Positions 19,743 to 26,680 of a DNA stretch of 64,000 nucleotides are shown here, in pieces (positions within the stretch are counted from its first letter, which is position 1; each line of letters begins with the position of its first letter). The DNA is from JACKBK01 sp963707275 (GTDB taxonomy: Bacteria; Chloroflexota; Anaerolineae; JAAEKA01), in contig CAVPPH010000001.1 in assembly GCA_963707275.1 (NCBI GenBank), forward strand, positions 372,001-436,000, read 5' to 3'. The position numbers and the translations under genes were made by a program. The notes below the pieces were generated by a model. The model saw only the letters and a program-made list of their open reading frames with translations. It was not told the DNA's origin and did no database searches.

Positions 19743-22592
19743 TCAGCAGCTATCGCCGAACACGTTGGCCACCATCATGATATCCACGATATCCACATCG
19801 CCGTCGCCGTCGCGGTCGTAGCGGTTGTTCCAGCCGGGCGAAGCGGTGGTCTCGCCCCAGTGAATCGCTATGTCGGCGATGTCCAACACGTCGATGACGC
19901 CGTTGTTGTCGTAGTCGGGGCAGGTGCGGAAGGGCGAGCTCGGCAGCGGCCAGACGTACGCGCCGCGGCTGCGGGTCCAGAGCGCCAGGGTGGTCGCGCC
20001 GGAGTCGATGGTCATGTCCCAGATCATCACGTTGGGCACACCGGCCTGGAAGCGATACCACACCGGTGTCGCTGCGGTGATGTCGTTGGTGTAGTACAGT
20101 CCCCAGTCGGTGCCCGCAAAGACCTGCTGCGGGAAGTTGGGGTTGGCGATGATCGAGTCGGCCGGGATATTCGGCAGGTTGCCGGTCTTATTGGACCACG
20201 TGAAGCTCGCGCAGTTGGCCGTGCAGGTCACCTGGAAGACGTTGCCCGGCGTGGTGGGCGTGTTCTGGTCGAAGCCGCCAACCGCCGCGTAGCCGACCAG
20301 CGGGTTGACCGGGTCCAGCGCCACATCCAGGATTGGCCGGTTGGGCAGTACCGTGTTGCCGCCGGTCACATCCACCCAGGTCGCGCTGTTAGCGACGCCC
20401 TGGCCGAGGTTGAAGCCCATCTGCACGTTGCCGTCGTTGGTGCCGACGATGGCCCGGGTGTTGTCGCTCCAGGCGTAGTTGAGCTGGTTGATGATCGAAC
20501 GGTCAGCCAACGTGTTCTTGGTCAGGTCGGGGCTGTTGACCAGCCAGCTGCCCAGCCCGGTGATCGATTCCCAGACACGGTAGGAGCCGGCGATCATGTG
20601 CGTGCAGCCGGTGGGTAGACAGCCGTTCTTCTGGATCTCGTAGGGGAAGATGAAGCCGCGCCTGTCAGCCGTCCAGCCACCGGTGATGTTGATCTGGTTG
20701 CCGTAGGCGCCGGTGGTGCTGACGCCCAGCGAACCATTCTGACTCTCCTGATAGTAGCGTTGGTTGAGAACCGGCTCGATGCGGGCGAACATGCCGTCAC
20801 CGCCCTTGCGCACCTGCCAGACCGCTTCGGTCGGGTTGCCGGCGTTCCAGACGTAGACTGCGGAACCGTTGTCCTGCATGCCGCCGTTGATGCCCGGTTG
20901 TGCAGCATTGGCGAAGTTGCCGGTGATGTCACCCGAGTAGAACTCCAGCGTGCTCAGGCTGTTGTTGATCTGTGTGAAGGTCGGTGTGCCTGCATTGGCG
21001 TTCAGCGTGACATACGCGCCGCCATCGCTGCCGGCGATCAATGTCGATGACGAACCGGGCACGAAGGCCAGCGCGTGGTGGTCCACGTGGACCGTGTTGC
21101 CGCCGGCGTAGCCGCAGGTCAGGTCAGTGAACGTCGTGCCGCCGTTGGTGGTACGGAAGATGTCTACCGTGGACATGAAGACTACGTCGGAATTGTTAGG
21201 ATCGACCGCCAGGCCCTGGTCGTACCAGTTCTGGCCATAGTCGCCGTAGCAGCCGGTCAGTCCCGTTGGGCCAGAACGCTGCTCCCAGGTCGTGCCACCG
21301 TCGGTGGTGCGCCAGACGCCCAACTGGCCGCCGCGCTGTGTGCCGTTGCCAGCATTGATGGCCTGCACCTGGACGTAGATCACGTCAGAGTTGCTGGGGG
21401 CCATGGCCACATCCATCCGTCCCAACTGGTTGCCCACGTTATAGGAGGCGTAGGGCGTGCCGCTGGCCGTGTCAGCAGGCCAGCCGTTGTCGGGCCGGCT
21501 CAGCAGATCCCAACTCGCCGGGCAGCCGCTGGCAGGCCAGGTGGTGCTGTAGGCGCCGTTGGCGCCGTTGAGGTTGAGGTTAGGCTGTACGGTGGTGTTG
21601 AAGCCGCGCGCGCCCACAAAGGCGTAGAGCCTGGTGTTCGAACCAGTGTCGGTCGTCAGCAGGCCGGTGACGTCCTGGCGCTGGTCGGTGTAGGCATTGG
21701 TCACGCACGGCCCGTCCCAGTTTGCACCCGCGTCATAGGAGAAGAAGACGCCCGTCTTCGTGCCGACGGCCAGGTTGTTGCTGTTGCGCGGGTCAACCCG
21801 CACCTTGCCGATGGCCTGGTATTGGGGAAAGACGCCAGGAGGCTGTGTATACACGCCGTTGAAGACATCGACGCCCAGCACTTCCCAGGTCGCGCCCTGG
21901 TCGCTGCTCTTCAGCACGCCGGCCGCGCCGAATGAGTACGAGCCAAAACGCAGATCGCCGGTGCCGGCGTAGACCACGTTGTGATTGTTGGGATCGATGG
22001 TGATATCGCCGATCGCGATGGTTGAGAGCAGCGGATCGTCGGTGACCGATGTCCACGTGGTGGCTGCCGTACAGCAGTTGGTGGTCTTCCAGACGCCGCC
22101 GCCGTCACTGCCCAGATAGGCCACGTTGGTGTCAACCGGATCGACCGCCATGACGTTGGTTCGGCCGGCCACGAGGCCGTAGGCGTAGCAGTTGATGCAG
22201 CCGTTGCTTTGCAGCGGTTTCGGTCCCAGCGATGTGAAAGAGTTGGGATCAAGGCTCAGCGGCGATTGGCTGGCTGCGCGATCATAGGTCACTTCACCGG
22301 CCGGGACGGCGCGCTCGACCTGCGCGTCCTGGTCCTTGGCTTCAGCGTACCAGCGGCCGTCGAACTGCCCGGTCGGGTAGCTGACACGGTGGTAAAAGTA
22401 GTCGCCCATGGCCAGCAGGTTTTCACTCTCAGTGTCTGCCTCACCAGGTTCGGCAACGGTCAGGAGGTTACCCCCGTCGGGGTCTCCAACGGGTGCCTTG
22501 CTGAGATCAGGGCCGGGCGCAACGGCGATCAGCAGCGCAATCAACATGACAATTGCACCGACGACATAACGAAGACGAGCAGGTTTCTTCAT
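19743..22592 (-). CDS. Secreted BNR/sortilin-type beta-propeller protein with dockerin-like C-terminus
   Basis: A 949-residue exported protein. The N-terminal LRYVVGAIVMLIALLIAV is a signal or anchor. Residues of about 110-870 contain repeated Asp-box/BNR blades, for example SSDQGATWEVLG, FSYDAGANWDG, TTDGGTTWEQRSG and TTNGGTTFTDL, as in Vps10/sialidase-like propellers that bind glycans or proteins. The last 60 residues hold a dockerin-like pair of calcium loops (DYDNNGVIDVLDIADIA and DRDGDGDVDIVDIMMVA). GAGGAAACC precedes ATG 22592. The gene starts seven bases after the stop of the ion-channel gene, so it is probably co-transcribed with it. No glycosidase catalytic residues can be assigned. 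Confidence 0.85.
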   Translation of the reverse strand: MKKPARLRYVVGAIVMLIALLIAVAPGPDLSKAPVGDPDGGNLLTVAEPGEADTESENLLAMGDYFYHRVSYPTGQFDGRWYAEAKDQDAQVERAVPAGEVTYDRAASQSPLSLDPNSFTSLGPKPLQSNGCINCYAYGLVAGRTNVMAVDPVDTNVAYLGSDGGGVWKTTNCCTAATTWTSVTDDPLLSTIAIGDITIDPNNHNVVYAGTGDLRFGSYSFGAAGVLKSSDQGATWEVLGVDVFNGVYTQPPGVFPQYQAIGKVRVDPRNSNNLAVGTKTGVFFSYDAGANWDGPCVTNAYTDQRQDVTGLLTTDTGSNTRLYAFVGARGFNTTVQPNLNLNGANGAYSTTWPASGCPASWDLLSRPDNGWPADTASGTPYASYNVGNQLGRMDVAMAPSNSDVIYVQVQAINAGNGTQRGGQLGVWRTTDGGTTWEQRSGPTGLTGCYGDYGQNWYDQGLAVDPNNSDVVFMSTVDIFRTTNGGTTFTDLTCGYAGGNTVHVDHHALAFVPGSSSTLIAGSDGGAYVTLNANAGTPTFTQINNSLSTLEFYSGDITGNFANAAQPGINGGMQDNGSAVYVWNAGNPTEAVWQVRKGGDGMFARIEPVLNQRYYQESQNGSLGVSTTGAYGNQINITGGWTADRRGFIFPYEIQKNGCLPTGCTHMIAGSYRVWESITGLGSWLVNSPDLTKNTLADRSIINQLNYAWSDNTRAIVGTNDGNVQMGFNLGQGVANSATWVDVTGGNTVLPNRPILDVALDPVNPLVGYAAVGGFDQNTPTTPGNVFQVTCTANCASFTWSNKTGNLPNIPADSIIANPNFPQQVFAGTDWGLYYTNDITAATPVWYRFQAGVPNVMIWDMTIDSGATTLALWTRSRGAYVWPLPSSPFRTCPDYDNNGVIDVLDIADIAIHWGETTASPGWNNRYDRDGDGDVDIVDIMMVANVFGDSC

Positions 22593-22599
22593 GGTTTCC

Positions 22600-24501
22600 T
22601 CACACCTTTACAAAGAATATCCAGGTAACGACGCCAAAAGCGAAGAGGAAGCCAAGGGGATAAAGCCAGATCATGTAACGATCGATCCGTCTGGCACTCG
22701 TGGTATTGCCCTTGGATTCCTGGCGCTTCAGGTACACATTGTAGGCCAGCGTCAGGACGCTGATGATGAACGTTCCAACCAGCAGCGCGTCGAGGTAGGT
22801 CATGTAACCCAGCCGCGGCAGGTCGTTGGCGATAGTGAAGTTGTAGGCAAAGAAGAGCAACAGGTTGGCGCTGGTGACATCGACTCGCTTGCCGAAATCC
22901 TGCAGGAAGAACGTGATCCATGACACGGAGATGATCAGCCCCAGCGGCACAAGGATGCGGAAGATGTAGAAGGTCAGATGCCGTTTGGCCCAGAAGCGCA
23001 TCTCGAAGCGCGGCGTCACGGTCTCCGTGCTGAAACTGCCGGTGGTGGTTGTGGACTGCGAGTCGGTGATGTACCATTCCTCCTCGCCCAGCGCGGTTCC
23101 GATCTCGGTAAAATCGTCGTCAGCCTCGAAGGTGAAGGTATCGACGGGAAAGAGCGAGTCGACGTGGATGTAGAACTGTTGCTCATCGAAGGGAAAGGTG
23201 CGAAACTGGAAATCAGGCGCCTGTAAGGCGGTGGTAAAGCGCTCGAAGTAGCTAGCGTTTCCATCCGGGTACACCACGACAGCTTTGTTTTGCACCCATC
23301 GATTGTTCTGCTGGTTCCCGATCACAAATGTCGGCCAGTCGATGTCCTGTTGACTGGCGAACTTGGCGAAGTCGTCGTTGTAAAACACTTTGTACTCGCA
23401 CTGGCATTCATCGGGACGAAACGCCAGTTGCGGGTCCTGCCATTTCATGCGCAGGCTGTAGACCGCGCCGTAGTTCTCAGACTTCTGGTCGACGCCAGTG
23501 ATCTGCTCGAGCTTGACACCGACTTTGACCGGAATCGGCTGCTGGATCACCGGAACGCCGGCAGGTTCGGCCTGGCCCGTCAGCACCGCAGGAGCGTTGC
23601 GGCCAACCAGCAATCGCACATTCTCCGTCCAGGTTGTGCCGTCGTCGCAGCAGGCCGAAACCTGCAGGGCGTAGTTCTCGCCGCCGGTAGGAAAGCTATA
23701 TTCGAAGCTGGCCCGGGTGCGGTCCTCGTTGTAGTCACCGCCGCGCACCGCCTTCCTGCCAAAGGCCAGCAACTGAACCGCGGGTGTTCTGCCCGGTGTA
23801 GTCAACTCAACCAGAACCTGTAGGGTGTCCCCCGGTCTTAATGCACTCAACTCCAGTTTTTTCGACGGCTGCCGGTTGTTCAGGCTAATCTGGAGTTCCT
23901 CCACAGCCTGATCCGCAGTCAGAACCTGTATCTCGGTCGCGAATGGTTGCCCAATCGCACGAACTTGATCTGTAAGTATCTGATTAGCGTCAATTCCTAG
24001 CGTCAGTTGGAATTCTCCGAAGGTGTCCCGAAGCGGCGAGCGGGTTACCAGGACGTGATAGTCGCCGTCGGCCGGCACGACCAGTTGCGTTGCCGCGTCC
24101 AGCCCGCCGCCGCTGTCGTCGTCCCAGGCCAGGAAATAGGTGTCGGCGAACTGAGGTATGACCGTCAGCGGGTCTTGACCGGCGTCGATCGCTTTCTGAA
24201 CGTCCGCCTGGAAAGCCGGCCCGATGGATGCCGGATCGACCGCGCCATCCACGATGGCAACCAGCGGGTCCAGGTTGCCGGACTTGCCCTGCAGCCGGGC
24301 GGTCAGCGTTTCGCCTTGCTTCAGATCTTCGAGCAGGTACCACTGCCCGCGCATTTGATCGTCCAATTCACCGGTCGCGATCTGGACCCGGCCGGTGTCC
24401 TGTGCGAAGGTCAGCGGAACGGCAATGTTCAGCACCAGGGCCGCGACAACGATTGCCAGAACAATGACTGAAAGCTTTCGACTGAAAAGTGTTTGATGCA
24501 T
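22600..24501 (-). CDS. Pentameric ligand-gated ion channel (Cys-loop receptor superfamily) with N-terminal PPC-like domains
   Basis: The protein has about 633 residues. The ligand-binding domain (about 320-520) opens with VKVGVKLEQITGVDQKSENY and has LRMKWQDPQLAF, NRWVQNKAVVVYPDG and the FPFDEQQFYIHVDSLFP loop, without the Cys pair, as in prokaryotic members. M1 is FYIFRILVPLGLIISVSW with the conserved Pro, M2-M3 runs through VTSANLLLFFAYNF, LPRLGYMTYLDALL and TFIISVLTLAYNVYL, and M4 is MIWLYPLGFLFAFGVVTWIFF at the C-terminus. Ahead of the receptor lie a signal peptide and two beta-sandwich segments (about 35-165 and 185-320) resembling pre-peptidase C-terminal (PPC) domains. Most bacterial channels lack these; DeCLIC has comparable extra domains. 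ATG 24501 precedes a good signal peptide but has no clear ribosome-binding site; an upstream in-frame TTG at 24549 is an alternative. Ligand and ion selectivity are unknown. Confidence 0.9.
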   Translation of the reverse strand: MHQTLFSRKLSVIVLAIVVAALVLNIAVPLTFAQDTGRVQIATGELDDQMRGQWYLLEDLKQGETLTARLQGKSGNLDPLVAIVDGAVDPASIGPAFQADVQKAIDAGQDPLTVIPQFADTYFLAWDDDSGGGLDAATQLVVPADGDYHVLVTRSPLRDTFGEFQLTLGIDANQILTDQVRAIGQPFATEIQVLTADQAVEELQISLNNRQPSKKLELSALRPGDTLQVLVELTTPGRTPAVQLLAFGRKAVRGGDYNEDRTRASFEYSFPTGGENYALQVSACCDDGTTWTENVRLLVGRNAPAVLTGQAEPAGVPVIQQPIPVKVGVKLEQITGVDQKSENYGAVYSLRMKWQDPQLAFRPDECQCEYKVFYNDDFAKFASQQDIDWPTFVIGNQQNNRWVQNKAVVVYPDGNASYFERFTTALQAPDFQFRTFPFDEQQFYIHVDSLFPVDTFTFEADDDFTEIGTALGEEEWYITDSQSTTTTGSFSTETVTPRFEMRFWAKRHLTFYIFRILVPLGLIISVSWITFFLQDFGKRVDVTSANLLLFFAYNFTIANDLPRLGYMTYLDALLVGTFIISVLTLAYNVYLKRQESKGNTTSARRIDRYMIWLYPLGFLFAFGVVTWIFFVKV

Positions 24502-24545
24502 TGAGGTACGGCCACGCGTGGCCTGATGTGACCGCAAAAACGTGC

Positions 24546-25628
24546 TCAAGTGAGCGACGACCAGATCTCGACCTTGGTGCGCACGCGGCGGATGACTTCG
24601 CTGGTGAATTCATCCGTGCGCGTCGGGCCGCCCAGGTCAGCCGTGGCAAAACCGTCGTAGACCGCTTCGAGTGTCGATTCGTAGATGGCGCGGCTGGCCA
24701 GACGCGCGTCGCTGCTCTCGATGTGCGACAAAAGGCTGGCGCCTGCCAGAATCATCGACATCGGGTTGGCGACGTTCTTGCCCTCCAGGCTGGGTGCGGT
24801 GCCGTGCGGCGCTTCCGCCATGACCGCCTGCACCTTGCCGCCCTCGTCCATCGCGATCACCAGCGACTCGGAGCCGGCGATGGAACCGAACATCTGCAGC
24901 ACCATGTCGGAGAGCAGGTCGCCGTCGCGGTTCAGCGCCGGGATCACCAGCGGGTTGCCGGAGGTTGACAGCAGCAGCGCAAAGGTAGCGTCGATCAGTT
25001 GCGGCTTGTAGGGTACGTCGGGATAGCGGGCCGCCGCGGCGTCCATCTCTTCCTTGAACATCCCTTCGTAGATCGGGCTGACGGTGAATTTCGGGCCGCC
25101 GAAGATGCGCGCGCCGGTGCGGCGGGCGTGCTGGAAAGCGTATTCCACCACCGCGCGGCAGACGCGCCGGCTGATCTGCTCGGTGCGCGAGGCGATTTCG
25201 TCCAGTGAGCCGGGCTCGCCCTCGCGCCATTCCGCTGCGCCATAGGCATCGCCGACCGCCATGCGCACCACACTGATGGGCGAGTGGACGCCGCCGATTG
25301 GGCGTACCCGCGGGATGCGCCGGCCGGTGCGCAGGATCACCTGGGCGCCCATCTGCTCGCGCAGGATCGCGTTGGGGCTGCCCACGTCCCCCTTGGTCTC
25401 GGGCGTGATCGTGGCAGCCTTCAGGCCCAAGCGGTGCTCGCGAATAGCGGCCGCCGCGTCGTAGACGACCTTGTTCTGCGTGGCGCGCCGGCTGGCCAGA
25501 CTTAGGTCGAAGGTTTTGAACTGTAAGTCGAGGCCGGTGACGCTGGGATCAAGCAGTCGTAGCGCCTCAACCAGCAATTCCTGGCCGGTTTGGTCGCCGG
25601 TCAGGACGACGATGGTATGACGGGTCAA
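24546..25628 (-). CDS. Isocitrate/isopropylmalate dehydrogenase family protein
   Basis: A 360-residue beta-decarboxylating dehydrogenase-fold enzyme that would oxidise a 2-hydroxyacid with NAD(P). Family motifs include ILRTGRRIPRVRPIGGV, NRDGDLLSDMVLQMFGSIAGSES and the NAD-binding EAPHGTAPSLEGKNVANPMSM. The N-terminus TIVVLTGDQTGQELLVEALR departs from canonical LeuB/Icd, so the substrate (isocitrate, 3-isopropylmalate, homoisocitrate or tartrate) is left open. The start is TTG 25628 with GAGG seven bases upstream. A promoter is predicted at 25684-25712. The stop is 45 bases from the ATG of the ion-channel gene on the same strand. Confidence 0.85.
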   Translation of the reverse strand: MTRHTIVVLTGDQTGQELLVEALRLLDPSVTGLDLQFKTFDLSLASRRATQNKVVYDAAAAIREHRLGLKAATITPETKGDVGSPNAILREQMGAQVILRTGRRIPRVRPIGGVHSPISVVRMAVGDAYGAAEWREGEPGSLDEIASRTEQISRRVCRAVVEYAFQHARRTGARIFGGPKFTVSPIYEGMFKEEMDAAAARYPDVPYKPQLIDATFALLLSTSGNPLVIPALNRDGDLLSDMVLQMFGSIAGSESLVIAMDEGGKVQAVMAEAPHGTAPSLEGKNVANPMSMILAGASLLSHIESSDARLASRAIYESTLEAVYDGFATADLGGPTRTDEFTSEVIRRVRTKVEIWSSLT

Positions 25629-25683
25629 CAGGGTACCTCACGAATGACGAGGGCAGGATTCAAATCGGGCGATATGCCGTGCT

Positions 25684-25712
25684 ATTCTAGCAGAGCAGAC
25701 CAAAACAAGCAA
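25684..25712 (-). promoter_or_regulatory. Sigma70-like promoter for the dehydrogenase/ion-channel operon
   Basis: On the minus strand TTGCTT (25712-25707) and TAGAAT (25689-25684) are separated by 17 bases. The expected start point is about 50 bases upstream of the TTG start codon of the dehydrogenase. Confidence 0.55.
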
Positions 25713-25965
25713 GAGCGGACATGCCGTTTTGCACGCTGGCCAGGTCTGATTCGGGGGCAGTGTTGTGGCGCGTTGGCAGCCGCAAATTGGTACTTTTTTG
25801 CAGCCTAGCAGGTGGTGCATTTTTCGCCGATCTGTGATATGATGCGGGCGTATTGGATCGTTCTGGTGAAAAGGCCCATCAGGGGCTGTTTTCTGGAACG
25901 CTGCATTCGAAGCGGTTGGCTTAACCGCACAAATCTATTTTTCCATTCTTGAAAGGAGTAGTTCC
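25713..25965. other. Divergent intergenic region, nothing further identified
   Basis: It lies upstream of the small membrane protein gene (plus). A TATGAT-like hexamer is at 25838-25843 but no convincing -35 precedes it. I see no RNA gene or long repeat. Confidence 0.4.
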
Positions 25966-26349
25966 GTGAAAAGACCAATTGGTGTAACGATCATCGCAGC
26001 GGTTGTGGCTCTCGCCGGCTTGTTGGCCGCCGTGGTCGCGCTGCAATGGCTGGGCCTCTTCGGCTGGCTCGGGCCAACCGATGCCCGTCAGTTCAATCTC
26101 TGGTACGCTTTGATGTACGGCTTGCTGGCATATATCTACATCTGGGTGTTCCAGATGCTTTGGACGCTCAACGAGGCAGGCTGGATCTTCGTTGCCGTCA
26201 TCACCATCTTCGACCTGATCCTGGGCCTCTTGACCATTATTGGTGGCGCCTTCACGCCATCCGTGGTGCAGGCCAAGTTCGTCCTCGACGTGCTGATCCT
26301 GATCTACATCATGCTGCCGGGCACCCGCCGGGCCTTCGGCCGTCCGTAG
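25966..26349 (+). CDS. Small four-helix integral membrane protein
   Basis: A 127-residue polytopic membrane protein of unknown function. There are four predicted helices: VTIIAAVVALAGLLAAVVAL, YALMYGLLAYIYIWVFQML, WIFVAVITIFDLILGLLTII and FVLDVLILIYIMLPG. The start is GTG 25966 with AAAGGAG seven bases upstream. The C-terminus YIMLPGTRRAFGRP is repeated nearly exactly in a truncated copy at 29347-29526. It may belong to a DUF-type small membrane family common in Chloroflexota, but I cannot name one. A strong terminator follows. Confidence 0.8.
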   Translation: MKRPIGVTIIAAVVALAGLLAAVVALQWLGLFGWLGPTDARQFNLWYALMYGLLAYIYIWVFQMLWTLNEAGWIFVAVITIFDLILGLLTIIGGAFTPSVVQAKFVLDVLILIYIMLPGTRRAFGRP

Positions 26350-26368
26350 TCGACAAACTGGCACAAAG

Positions 26369-26405
26369 AAAACAGCGCCAACCTTTGTGGCCGGCGCTGT
26401 TTTTG
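26369..26405 (+). terminator. Intrinsic terminator after the small membrane protein gene
   Basis: AAAACAGCGCC pairs with GGCGCTGTTTT around a 13-base loop, followed by T residues. The same stem core occurs after the truncated paralogue at 29541-29582. Confidence 0.9.
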
Positions 26406-26608
26406 ATTCCTTCTCTGGCGGATTTTGCGAGGGCGGGGGGGAGTAGCTACCTGACCGTTAACCGGATCGGGCAACGACGTGAAAAACCTCCATGGCCCTG
26501 AATTCCGTAGCCCCACAGGATGCGAGAACTGAACTCTCGGTTTCAGCAACAGCCGGATAGGCATCAGTCCGGGCATTCGTGGACGGCGTTTCAACAGCAG
26601 TCTGCAAC
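26406..26608. other. Intergenic spacer without identified features
   Basis: The region lies between two terminators of convergent genes. Only a seven-base G run near 26435 stands out. Confidence 0.4.
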
Positions 26609-26634
26609 AAAAAGGGCCCCGAAGGGCCCTTTTC
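26609..26634 (-). terminator. Intrinsic terminator of the decaheme cytochrome gene
   Basis: AAAAGGGCCC and GGGCCCTTTT form a perfect stem with a short CGAA loop. The minus strand continues with TTTTTGTTGC. It lies about 45 bases after the stop codon of the cytochrome. Confidence 0.9.
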
Positions 26635-26680
26635 ATACTTGAAGACTTAGGTGCGCCGAAGCTCACCTGACATTCCGCAC

